Shown piece after piece: positions 47,923-58,410 of a DNA stretch of 64,000 nucleotides. The DNA is from Branchinecta lynchi (taxonomy: Eukaryota > Arthropoda > Branchiopoda > Anostraca > Branchinectidae), in assembly GCA_023053575.1 (NCBI GenBank), contig JAKZAP010000001.1, positions 16,818,849-16,882,848 of the forward strand, in the 5' to 3' direction. The notes under the pieces are model-generated. The model made no database searches and was not told where the DNA came from. It saw nothing but the letters and a program-made list of their open reading frames with translations. The stretch's first letter is position 1. Every line of letters starts with the position of its first letter. A program made the position numbers and the translations under genes.

Positions 47923-49440
47923 ACAAAAGAAAAGGAAATCGTCCTCTTTTCTCCTCTTCTTGTCTGTTCTTGTCGACTGGCCCATTGCAATTAAGGAGAC
48001 AAGGGATCAAAAATGTAATAGTGTGTACAAACGCGTAATCTTGTATTTCATGACAGTTCAAAGACCCGATGACGCGATTTGGAGAAAAGCGCTAGCGTTT
48101 TCAAGGACACCAGGACCCTTCCTAAGAAGGGCCGAAATATAGCTATGATAAAATTCAGCTGAGGTATCCATTTTGCACAATATTGACTTAACTAGCTCAC
48201 AGAGATCGAGATTAAAGTAATCAGATCAAATGACCAAGTGCGTCCGGTAAAATGAGTGAAATACAACTAGCCACACATCACCTTAGACAGAAAGTTCTTT
48301 TTTATTTTTTAATTACTACCTTTCTTAAAATGTACTGCACAAGTACTACTTTTATCCAATCTATTACCAATTCGCTACTTTGAAAAAATGTACTAAAAAG
48401 AGTACAATTGTACTAACGGTGGCAATCTAAGTATATTGTGTCGGACTCGCCGGCCACGGTCAGAGTTTGATCTGGGAAAGCCTTGGAGCGACTCCGAACT
48501 GATGCTTCGTGCCTGACATCTTGGCTGATCCACAAGAGGGGTGTGATCCACCAATGAAGCACTGGCTAAAGATTTGAGTAGGGATAAAATGTCCAGGTTT
48601 TTATACGGACTTTTCTTTGACTTGTTGCTGAGTTGTCAGTGGGTATCATAAAAATTGTTATATCTGCTAGTATTGCCGTTTCAAAAGTTCCCCGCACACT
48701 TTGAAAATTCCTTTATCAACAAATCAAAAAAAATTTCCGAGTCATACACATACGCATGGACGCACATTCATACCACTTTTCTGAGATATGAAAATGCATT
48801 AGCCATCATGAACTCTTGCTCTCATTGCCAGAACCTGTCCAAGACTAAAACTAGGCAATCAACAATCAAAACACTCGTGGGAACGCCGGCTGAATAATGG
48901 TTTTGAATTTTTTGCCCCAGGATTGGGTCGTTGGAGCGAGCGCAGTGCTTCGCGCGGCTCGCGACATCAGACCAGCTCCCCTCGTAGTGCAGCTTGTGTG
49001 TTACTCAATAGTTCAGTTCCAAAGTGTTTAGAAATAGAGTGTGGCTTTAAAATGAAGAAAAAAGGATGTATTTTGGACGTTGGGTCCCCGAAGACATTGG
49101 TGTGCTCTAGTAAGTTTTTGATCTGGTCTCTAATGAAGCTCCGCCACTGTTATACGTTCCTCAGTGTGCCATGACAACCAGGATTATTAGTTATCCTACA
49201 TGTATGACCAGCTTTCGTCATGCAACGTCATACATGTGTGCCAATTAATTATCCTGTGTAGTAGTAAGTCTGTGCATGTCCCACACTTCTCCGTTCCGGA
49301 ACGAACATCACAATCTCCGCTGTAGATTAGGTATTGTATTGTAGGGATGGTCTGATCTGAGTAATGGGTATCAGAGATTCAGGTGGTCCTGACACTAGCC
49401 TAGAAAACGATTTTCAAACATAATTTCCCCGCCCCCTATT
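47923..49440. other. No gene recognised
   Basis: Chance frames only (47912-48142, 48655-48897, 48923-49174). GTACTACTTTT and AGTACTACC motifs at 46700-46750 and 48330-48410 suggest two diverged copies of one small repeat. Confidence 0.3.
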
Positions 49441-51062
49441 TATGGCACTTCACTTGCAGCTCCGCTCAAGTGCCATATACCGATCACTTTTCGGTCCGTC
49501 GGTCGGTCGGTCAGGCCACTCATCTCGAGTTAGGGTATTTCCAGAAGTGCTAGGACGATGAAACTTGGTAGGCGTATTAGGGACCCTACCAAACTAACTT
49601 GTATATAGTCACTTTCAATTCAATTCAATTCAATTTATTTCAGATATCATCACATATCGTGGCTTGGGGCCAAATGGCGAAAACGTCAATATACATGAAG
49701 GCAAATCAATAATGTCTGTTATAATATCAAGATAAATAATTCAAACTGAATATGGCCTAACGCAAAAACATATTTTCGATTCGACCGCCATGGGGGGAGT
49801 GGAGGGAGGGGGAATACGGAATATTGACGTATTTTTTACTTTTGAATGGGGAATCGGATCTCAATGAAACTTGATATTTGGAAAGACTCTTGTCTCAGAT
49901 GTCACTTTTAATTCCGGAATGGATCCGGTGACTTTGGAGGGAGTTGGAGGGGGGGGGGGGACGTGAAATCGTGTGACATGTTCAGAGTGGATGGATCGGG
50001 ATGAAACTTGGTTGAAAGAACATGCACAGTCCCAGATACATAGTTGATAAGATCAGATCGGATCCGAGCACTGTGGGGGGAGTTGGAGGGAGGGTTCCGG
50101 AATCCGGAGATCCCGACTTAAGATGCTTACACATGTCTGGACGATGATACTTGGCAGGCACATTAGGGACCCGACCAAACTAACTTGAACACAGTCACTT
50201 CCCCGATCCGACCACCGTGGGGGTGGGGGTGGAGGGAGGGTGAATCCGGATATTGACGTATTTAAAACTTTTTAACGGGGAATTGGATCTTAATGAAACT
50301 TGATATTTGGAAAAAGCTCGTGTCTACGATGTCACACTTCAAGTCCGGAATGGATCTGATGACTTTGGGGGAAGTTGGAGGGGGAACCCGAAATCGTATG
50401 ACATGTTCAGAGTGGACGGACCGCGATGAAACTTGGTGTGGAGAACAAGCACAAGCCCTAGAGACATAGCTGACAAGACCGGACCGGATCCGAGTACTGT
50501 GGGGGGGAGCTGGAGGGAGGGTTCCAGAATTCCGGTGATCTTGACTTAAGAGGATTACACATGTGCTAGGACGATGAAACTTGGCAGGCATATTAGGGAC
50601 CCGACCAAACTAATTTGGAAATAGTCACTTCCCCGTTCCGACCACCGTGTGGGAGTGAAGGGAGGGGGAATCAGGAATATTGACGTATTTATAACTTTTG
50701 AACGGGGAATCGGATCTTAATGAAACTTGATATTTGGAAAGACCTCGTGTCTCAGATGTCCCGTTTCAAGTGCGGACAGGATCCGATCCAGGTGGGGGAG
50801 TCGTGGGGGGGGGGGGGGGGGGGGGGGTAGGGGGGAGCGGAAATTTTATGACACTTAGAATATAGCGATTGGGATAAGCTTGGTGGGAAGAACAAGCTTA
50901 AGCCCTAGATACATCAGTGATAGAACCGGACCGGATTCGGTCACTCTGGGGGATTTGGAGGGGGTCCACAATTCCGGTGATCTTAGTTTAAGGTAGACTA
51001 CTTCCAGATGTGCTACGACGATGAAACTTGGCTTGAACATTAGAGACTTGACAAGATTGGCC
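49441..51062 (+). repeat. Family B, long copy B7 with higher-order units
   Basis: Opens with hairpin arms GGCACTTCACTTG and CAAGTGCC, then GGTCCGTCGGTCGGTCGGTC. The GGACGATGAAACTTGG box recurs near 49555, 50142 (altered) and 50572, about 425 bp apart once a LINE insert is discounted. Each ~425-bp unit contains three ~140-bp monomers built as ATGAAACTTG, CCGGATCCGR, GGGGGAGTTGGAGGG, CCGGAAATC. A 23-G run lies at 50805-50827. Confidence 0.8.
49614..49790 (-). mobile_element. LINE 3' end inside B7, (AATTG)n tail
   Basis: CAATTCAATTCAATTCAATT, then TATTTCAGATATCATCAC, interrupts the B string ATAGTCACTTCCCGATCC. Minus-strand orientation, no coding remnant. Confidence 0.6.
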
Positions 51063-51736
51063 TTTATGACATTTGCAGCTCCGCTCAAGTGCCATATACC
51101 GATCACTTTTCGGGCTGTCGGTCAGTCAGACCACTGTTCTCGAGTTAGGGTACTTCCAGAAGTGCTAGGACGATAAAACTTGCCAGGCGTATCAGGGACC
51201 CGACCAAACTAACTTGGAAATAGTCACTTTTCAGGTCCGACCACCGTGGGGGGAGGGGAGGGAGGGAGAATCCTGAATTTTGAGGTGTGTGTAACTTTCG
51301 AACGGGTGATCGGATCTTAATGAAACTTGATATTTGGAAAGATGTCAAAATGCAGTACTTGAAAATTTAGCCGAGTGTTGTGATGAAGAATTTAATACAA
51401 ATCATTGAAAGAAATACAAAAAATAACAACTATCTACGAATACCACGGCGGTCTGACGTTAAGTAGACCAACCGAATCATCATAAATGTTACCCCAAAGT
51501 TGGAAAAACTTTTTAAGAAACTAAATAGTTTTAAGATCCCCAAGGGCCCATGATCATTTGCGTACCAGTACATTTGCTGGAAAAAAAATATTCCTAGCCC
51601 CCTTAAATTTTGCATTGTAACCGCAAAGTGCACGGCATATTTTTATAAACCATGTGCCTTAGTGCAGCAAGAACCCTACCTGTTACTCTTACGTAAAACG
51701 TATGCTTGGAAGTGCCGTATGAGCTTACAGCTCTTA
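51063..51736 (+). repeat. Family B, copy B8, adjacent to B7
   Basis: A fresh hairpin end (ATGACATTTGCAGCTCCGCT, CAAGTGCCATATACC) follows B7 directly. It contains one set of monomers, then the AT-rich 3' arm, and ends AGTGCCGTATGAGCTTACAG then CTCTTAT. Confidence 0.75.
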
Positions 51737-52007
51737 TTTTTCACCATAGGTTCATCTTCAGTAAGCCAAGCTCCGTCGGAAGCCGTCAACTTCGAACTGA
51801 ATGTGCTATCAGTCTCTTTGAAATGTGTAGATAAGCTTATATTTCTATTTTTTTTTTGTCAAAGTTTTGGCTCCACCACCCGTTTCGTGTATTGTCTTAC
51901 ACCTCATTCAAGTAATGTGTCTCGGGTATGGAAAGGGATTATTGGGTATAAAATGACCAAACTGTAAACTAAATTTAGATCTTGCATTGCTTTTGATCTT
52001 TTTCCCT

Positions 52008-52903
52008 TTTTGGGATCCCAAAACGTAAGTGGAGGGATACCTATGACATCGCAAAAGTTGTCCGTCTGTCCGTCCGTCCGTCCGTCTGTAAGCACGATAA
52101 CTCTTGAAGGGAATGAGATATTTTGATGAAACTTGGTGTGAGGATTCGTTTGGTCGTCGGACCAGTCAAGTTCGTAGATGGGCTTTGTGGCCCTACATTT
52201 AGGGGTGGGGGAGGGGGTTCAAATTAAGGGGCAAACAAAATATTTTGAAACAGCTAATGTGATAGTCGGTTATGGGGTAAGAAGTTATGCTAAACACGAT
52301 GGTGAAAACCATTTTGTCATCGGACGAGTAGTTCGTCCGGAATCCGGCCAAAACCGGAAAGTTTGTTAAAAGTAAAAGTTTTATTTGAAGTTGATTAGAT
52401 GTTCGACTTAGGGGTAGGAAGGCATGCTGAAGACGATGGTGAAAACCATTTTCTCGACGGACAAGTATTTCGCCCGGAATCCGGTCGAAACCGGAAAGTT
52501 TGTTAAAATTAGAAGTTTTATTTCGAGTTGTTTACATGTTCGATTTAGGGCAAGAAGACATGCTGAACACTTATGTGAAAACAATTTTCTACCCAGACAT
52601 GTAGTTCGCCCGGAATCCGGCGAAACCCGGAAAGTTGGTTAAAAGTAAAAGTTTAATTTGAAGTTGATGGAATGTTTGATTTATGGGTAAAAAGAAATAC
52701 CGAACACGATGGTGAAAGTCATTTTCTCGCTGGACAACTAGTTCGCCCGGAATCCGGCCCAAACCGGAAAATTTGTTAAAAGCAAAAGTTCGATTAGATG
52801 ACAGATTAAGGGGGAAGAATAGAGTCTGAGTCGGTATATGACAATGGTTTTTTACCCGGACATATAAGATTTTTGGGATCCCATCGACACCTTTGGTCTT
52901 GTT
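52008..52903 (+). repeat. Family A, copy A17
   Basis: Starts TTTTTGGGATCCCAAAACGT, (GTCC)n at 52061-52087, the ATGAAACTTGGTGTGAGGAT core, and about four units. Ends TTTTTGGGATCCCATCGACA then CCTTTGGTCTTGTT. Confidence 0.9.
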
Positions 52904-53888
52904 AAGTCCCAGATCCATATATTGCTGGGTTATGTATTCGTTCGTGTTTCTTCGTTGCTTCTTGAATAGAACAAATTTCGTTCATTTTGAGTTCCTGGTC
53001 TTTCGTCCCGGCATCCCTTTGTCCTGAAGCTAACCTCTCGTTTAAATATTTATTTACTTGATCAGTAATTGGAGGGCCAAACTAACCTAAATAACAACCA
53101 ATCAAATAAACTGAAAAAAGATTATGATCTGCGTACAGTTCGGCTGTCCTCTGACAAAACCTAGTATCTACCAAAAAAAATCGAATTTTAGTTAGGAGTG
53201 TATCCCACCTAATCAGACTGCGGGAATTCAATGGCGAAATCAGAATTTTCTACGAGGTTTCTTAGATCTCACCTACTCTCAACTTTATTTTCGGGCGTTA
53301 TCTAGTATGTGCATACTGTAAATTTGCTTTTTCTCCAAAACCTAGTATATGACAAACCTACGCTCCACCAGCAACAAAATCACCAGCATCATCACTTTAT
53401 TCTTTACAAAACTGGGATGTGGAGGGTAGCGGAACAGCCGAGTTCCACTTTATGCCTCTGTGTGAGATGGATTGATTTATTGTATAGCTTAAAATGGATG
53501 GCCCTATCTTGTCTTCCTTGCCCGTCTTGTCGTGTTCCAGGGCGTGAAAAAAGCGTTACCCCGACTCTGCGGTTTTATGACACATTGTGGTTGCGTAATT
53601 ACTTGTCTAGATTTTACCAGGTTTGGCTGCTAGTCATTGGTCTGTTTATTATGTTTTGTAGCGATTGATAGGAGACCTTTTTTCGGACTGAAATGGCTGA
53701 TGAGAGGTCGCTGACTTTCTAGGAATCTAATAAATTTTCACCTGTTAACACTTCATTCAGAGTTGCCCCTCTCATGCTCAATACTCTCGTCAATACCTTA
53801 CATGGTAGCTATCGATCTTCGGAATCCATTCGTGTCTACTGTCTTTGAATTGTGCGTATCATTCTTGTCCGTTTCATTAAAACGTTTT
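52904..53888. other. No gene recognised
   Basis: The 119-aa plus frame at 53309-53668 has a Cys-rich patch (CLPCPSCRVPG) but no conserved spacing or splice context. Nothing else seen. Confidence 0.3.
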
Positions 53889-55135
53889 CAGTGGAGTGTT
53901 CCTTGGAACAGTCCACTATTGCGAGCGCTGTAGCAGCTTCCGCTTTTCGGTTTTCACCGTATTCTGTGGAGCTCATAACTCGTGAACCAGTGCAAGTATC
54001 AAGTTCAAACTTGGTAAACTTGTGGCTATTGGGGTTTAGTTGTGCCTTTTGGGGGTCCCCCCCCCACACCACCCGGTTCAGGGGAAAATGGGCCCAGATT
54101 GACCAGTAAATAATGTTCGTAACTTTACCAGACCTGGCCACAGGACGATGAAATTCCTTGTACTGTAGACCATACGGCTGGGAAATTACTTTCAAAGTTG
54201 CACCTCCATCACCCACCCGTTCAAAGGCAACTGGGCCCGGATTGACGAGGAGTAAAGTTCGTTACCCGTGACAGAAATCAACAGACATCAAGTTGAAACT
54301 TGGTAGGTTTGTGAGCATTGGGGTCTCTTTTTGCTTTTTGAGGACCCCTAACCCCACCCTCACCTGATTCAGGGGCAATTGGGTCCAGATTGCCCATTTT
54401 TTATGTTTTTCACTTGACAATAACTGGAGATAGGACGATGATGGATCATCGGGTTGGGAATATGCATGTGGAGTTGATCCACTCCCCGCCCGTTGATGGG
54501 CAAGTGGTTCCAGTTTGCCCATGAGTAAAGTTTTGACCCGTGACTGGAATCAAACTCTAAGTTGGTATAGTCAAGGAAATTTAGGTCTAGATATGCAATT
54601 TGATGGGTCCCGACCTCCCCCCCCCCACACCCTCTGGTTCATGGGTAACTGGACCCAGATTTCCGGTGCGTTAAAAGTTCGTCTATGCCGTGTCTCAAGT
54701 TTTCAACTCTTGTATACTTGTGTAGTGTCAGGGGCGGATCCAGAGGGGGGGCGAGGGGGGCGATCGCCCCCCCTAGACTGGCTGTAACTTTTTGTTTTGT
54801 TTTACTGCACTTACGGAAGTCTGCATTAACGCATGTTCTAACTACTTTAACTAGACTCTAAAATCTTTTTACAAGTGGAGCCAGGAGCTTGAATTTTTCT
54901 TGTAAACACTTGTCAGTTGATCAAGTACAGTTTTTACCATTATTGTAATATATGAAACCCACATTTTCGTTAAATAAGAGACCGACAGGGACACTTAAAA
55001 CGCGAAAAAAATCAGCCTTGTGGCCGACAAAAAAGACACTACCCCCACTCTATTCGGTAAGAATCGCCCCCCCTAGAACGGAAGGCTGGATCCGCCCCTG
55101 TGTAGTTTGGATATATATGGATAGATGCGGATTCT
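53889..55135 (+). repeat. Family C, copy C2, split by a hAT-like MITE
   Basis: Begins CAGTGGAG, TGTTCCTTGGAACA, GTCCACTATTGCGAGCGCTG. Blocks with CAAGTTSAAACTTGGTA, GGGTCCC plus C-runs, and CTGGGCCCGGATTG repeat about every 230 bp. The MITE at 54729-55100 interrupts its distal part. The far limit is uncertain. Confidence 0.7.
54729..55100. mobile_element. 372-bp hAT-like MITE
   Basis: Inverted ends CAGGGGCGGATCCAG (54729-54743) and CTGGATCCGCCCCTG (55086-55100) are exact. Flanks tgtagtgt and tgtagttt match at 7 of 8, as hAT insertions give. Inside each end lies GATCGCCCCCCCTAG or GAATCGCCCCCCCTAGA. Non-coding. Confidence 0.9.
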
Positions 55136-55361
55136 GGTTTGAGAGCAACAAATAAGACCACGCGGCGTACTTTAATCCTTAATGATGAGTTGGAAACTGG
55201 ACGTTTTTGTCGTTTGATCGAGGATATGCCGATCTTAATGAAGTTGTGACAGGAGAGTATCACGCAATAAATCGATTTGATTTTATTACGCTTGTTATTA
55301 CCTTGATAATGGAAAAAAGGTTTGAAGAGTCGAACTGGCCGGTGCAGTATTTTTTGTATCA

Positions 55362-55460
55362 TTGGGGATGTGAAATGTCTTGGTTCTAACGCTGTTTGTA
55401 CAGTAAGATGATGAACATTTTACTTTCGTATTACACGTCTGAGCGCTCGCGCATTTGTTT
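55362..55460 (+). repeat. Family F, copy 2
   Basis: ATTGGGGATGTGAAATGTCT, TGGTTCTAACGCTGTTTGTA and ACATTTTACTTTCG match 18252-18348. It ends about 70 bp before the acceptor of candidate exon 2. Confidence 0.55.
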
Positions 55461-55514
55461 GATTTGTATGTATCCGAGTGTGTTTCGTATGTGATGTTGT
55501 TCCGGAAAATTTTA

Positions 55515-55532
55515 ACTTTTTTTCTTTTTCAG
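55515..55532 (+). promoter_or_regulatory. Splice acceptor: polypyrimidine tract plus CAG
   Basis: A pyrimidine run, CTTTTTTTCTTTTTCAG, ends exactly before the exon. A TTTTAAC branch-like motif lies just upstream. Confidence 0.6.
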
Positions 55533-55624
55533 CAATTTTGGCAATCATAGGAATCCTGTTTCTCGTCCTGGGAATACTCAGTACCATTTACTTCTCTTCT
55601 TTGATCGATGCCGTCATTCACACC
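55533..55624 (+). CDS. Candidate second coding exon: N-terminal membrane helix, CD36/SR-B-like
   Basis: A 92-bp exon sits between a strong acceptor and donor GTACGTAT. It begins with the last two bases of a codon and ends on a codon boundary. The frame reads ILAIIGILFLVLGILSTIYF, then SSLIDAVIHT. This is one ~20-residue hydrophobic helix with a small polar exit. Joined to the 30276 donor the product has a basic tail, an Ala at the junction, and this helix: topology N-in, protein chain continuing outside. CD36/SR-B scavenger receptors start this way, with a G-rich helix followed by a short F-x-x-L-I-D/K-type segment, and the family often has a splice site soon after. The helix alone is weak evidence, so tetraspanin-like or other type II proteins remain possible. 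The next exon was not found before 64 kb. Confidence 0.5.
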
Positions 55625-55734
55625 GTACGTATATTTTTTTTAAATCTATAATACTATCCGATGAATTCTCGTTAATAGTCTTTGGTGTCATATGTGAGAT
55701 TCTTCTTGCCATTCTGATCTGTAAGCAGAGTCAT

Positions 55735-55925
55735 CAGCAGCCGAAATTGTTGTTTGGGGGGACCAAGTATCCACCGACTTGCTGGTTATTTTTATCGACT
55801 ATTTTCCAGAAAAATTACTGTTTCTAAGAAAAATCGCACACCTTTCTACCACACTTTTTCTACCGACTGACTGGCAGACTACATTTGGGGGAGTGGGACC
55901 GTTCCTCCCATACGTGACTCCTCTG
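55735..55925. repeat. Family G, second copy
   Basis: TTTGGGGGGACCAAG, CCGACTTGCTGG, TTACTGTTTCTAAGAAAAAT, CCGACTGACTGGCAGAC and CTCCCATACGTGACTCCTC occur in the same order as in 56622-56873. Confidence 0.55.
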
Positions 55926-56173
55926 CCTGAAGTTGTGTGAAGTGTACACTTTATCCGCGGAATAATAATAGCCGACTTTATGTTGGTCATTCAGTCCCTG
56001 ATACAGTTTCTGCTTACGGCGAATTCAGAGGCATTGAGGATTTTTATCACGAAACGTGCTGAGTTCGAATATCCAGTTAATGTGTAAAACAGCTGTTGCC
56101 TGGTTGCCCGCGAGTGTGCTAATATGTGCAGTTTGGCAAATAATTGAAGATGCGACAGATCTCTTCTTGTTAG

Positions 56174-57300
56174 CAGTGGCGTCCAGAGGGGGGGGGGGGG
56201 GGGGGCGTTTTAGGCATTCGTTCGGGCATCGTGGCGAAGCCGTGATCTCCGTTTTATAAAATCTTTTGTCCCCACATTTTCATATTAGGTTATTTAACGA
56301 GTTTATTGGTTCCAATCCTTGTCGAATTTGGTAATTCGTCCAGCTACTTTTCAGTCTGCATCGAATTCACCGCATTCGGTCCGTCCCTTCGTAAATTATT
56401 TGTTTTCGTTACCGAATACGGTAATTCACCGGACTTTTCTCAAGTCCGTATCTGTTATATCGCATTCGGTGGTCCTTTTCTATTTCGGTGATTAATCAGA
56501 TTTATCTGGTTCTGATTCGTGACCGAATTCGGTAATTCACCGGATGTTAGTTTAGTCCGTATCTATGACCAGACTTGCTACATCCGGTTCTTTCTCGTTT
56601 TCTCTTTTAGGTGGTTCTAACCAGAGGCGATACTAGCCAAAATGTTTGGGGGAGAGGGGGTATTTACCGACTGGCTGGCCAAAACGACCATTTTTTACGA
56701 AAAACCGACTGTATTGAAGAAAAATCGACTGTTTCCAAGAAACAAATCGACTGTTTTTCCGAAAAATTGCGGCGCTTCACGCCGACTCAGATATTTTTGA
56801 CCGACTGGCCGACAACATTTGGGGGGGGGGGGGGCGTCCCACTTCCTCCATACGTGAGCCCCCTGGTACCTCTAAGAAGAGCTTTATGCCATTGCGGAAT
56901 TCGGTTTTCATACCACTCCGGATCTGTTCCTTATTTTTCGATATTACGAATTCATAATTTGTTTCACCCCAGTTTCTGAGTTCGGCAATTTAAGTGGCAT
57001 TTATTTAGCTCTTGTTCTTTACCATTTAACGGTAGCTTTACTTCTTCAGCTGGTTGCCATTCATTAATTAAATTTTACTTCTAATGATTGCAGTACTTCA
57101 GGAATAAGCACGTCTCTTGACGTGAAACTAGCCTACTTTTGTTTGCTGTAGATTCAGGAAAAATTTACTTCGTATCTATTTTTACCCTGGATGACCCTTT
57201 TTTACACCCCAGAGCTGTCGCCCAGACAGCTCTCGGGTTTAATAGGTAGTCTTGGGATCACAAAAAGGCGCTTTGATCATCAGTGAATTCCAGCGGTCCA
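56174..57300 (+). mobile_element. Family E, copy E2, truncated at 3'
   Basis: Opens CAGTGGCGTCCAGAG plus 18 G (56188-56205), then GGCGAAGCCGTGATC, TTCGGT-rich blocks and TTACCCTGGATGACCC as in E1 and E3. It stops near 57300 without the closing end. A G-family element is nested at 56622-56873. Confidence 0.7.
56622..56873. mobile_element. Family G element nested in E2
   Basis: Begins CAGAGGCGATACTAG and ends CTGGTACCTCT, an imperfect inverse. It contains AAAATCGACTGTTTCCAAGA-like tandem motifs and GACTGGCTGGCC/GACTGGCCGAC. Removing it restores the E string GGTTCTAAC then AAGAG. Ends are approximate. Confidence 0.55.
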
Positions 57301-57662
57301 GAGGACTTACCTGTCAAGGCCTAAATGAAACGGCATTTGGGCATGTTAAGGCCGAAAAGTGAGACAAGTGAGAATCAAATTAAACGCGTTTTGTCTCTTG
57401 AATACGTTTAGTTCGTCTGAATGCAATCTCCTCCAGCTCGAACGTTCATTACTGGACTCGGTGAAGATGGGCCCATTCCCTTTCTTGCGCCTGATAGCAG
57501 AAGCGAGCGATCCGCGTTCAGTCACTGGTCACCCGTCCGACCGTCCGTCACTGCGGCATTGCGCAGCCTTAATCTTATCTTTTTCCGGGAAGAAATTTCG
57601 CCTCACTGTGCCTAATCTACCGCTTATCGGGAAACTAGCAGACACTGTATGATAATGTATTC
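57301..57662. other. No gene recognised
   Basis: GTCCGACCGTCCGTC at 57535 hints at a decayed A or B core. The frames here are chance. Confidence 0.3.
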
Positions 57663-58410
57663 CTAGGTATATAGAATAGAATAGAAAATAATTTACCAAA
57701 AAAGCCCGAGGGCCATGGCAACAAAAATTCTAAGAAACGCACTCACTTACATAGCTAACACGCAGCTCCTATTCTAAAAATCTCCTTCTATGCTCCATCG
57801 CAAGCCTCAAGAAACGTCCAAGTATTTTTACAGTAACAAAACACTGATCCTTCATCATCCTTACCATCCATTCTTCATTAAACACTCTCTCACCAAATAC
57901 CTCCTTTCTCCATTCATTCAATTCCACACAATCACACATCAAATGTACTACGCTTTCGTCCTCATGACCACACATAGGACAGAAGTAAGGACCAATTCTC
58001 TCGTTTACTTTACCAATATATTTTCTGCTTGCCCCAAGTGGTAAACTATCTGCCCTCATCTCAATAATATGCTTAATATCCTCCTTACTTAACCCTGCTT
58101 TAAATATAATTCCCTCGCCCCAAGTCTCTTTGGCCGCCTCGAAGAAACGCAGGGACACTGGAATGCCCTTCTGAAATTGCCAAGTTTGGATCTTTTGGTC
58201 TTTTAACCTGATACTCACCATTTTTCCTAATTCTCCAACCTCCATATCTGTCCCTAGCCCCCCATTCCAATATTCATCCATACCACAATCCTGCAAAATT
58301 TGTCTGATTAACCGCGGCCACACTTTTGGTGAATCATCCTTCAGAGCCTGGGTATATGCCTGGTAGTATGCCTGGGGACATTGTCGCTCTTGGCCGAATC
58401 AGGCAGGTCG
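57663..58410 (-). mobile_element. 5'-truncated LINE (non-LTR retrotransposon)
   Basis: Read on the minus strand: the coding end of ORF2, a stop at 57769-57771, a ~100-bp 3' UTR with TTGCCATGGCCCTCGGGC, and a tail of ATTCTATTCTAT at 57663-57690. Truncation at about 58400 is typical of target-primed insertion. Confidence 0.8.
57769..58398 (-). pseudogene. LINE ORF2 C-terminal fragment with CCHC zinc-binding motif
   Basis: About 210 codons, open from after a TGA at 58399-58401 to the natural stop. The part starting at 58323 is 184 residues long. It carries SLRFFEAAKETWGEGIIF near residue 57 and, at residues 115-132, C-x2-C-x8-H-x4-C (CPMCGHEDESVVHLMCDC). This is the zinc-knuckle pattern found after the reverse transcriptase in many LINE ORF2 proteins, thought to bind nucleic acid during insertion. 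The endonuclease and reverse transcriptase domains are missing. I cannot name the clade from this part. A sibling fragment is at 26893-26979. The frame is intact, so the copy is fairly young, but it cannot act alone. Confidence 0.8.

Noticed and set aside
46672..48428. A 1.75-kb element bounded by GGTTGCCAC and GTGGCAATC enclosing A16
   Set aside because: Ends match over only about 9 bp and the target duplication is not visible; too weak to annotate as one element.
53309..53668. 119-aa frame with CLPCPSC motif
   Set aside because: Cysteines do not match a known zinc-finger spacing and nothing supports transcription.
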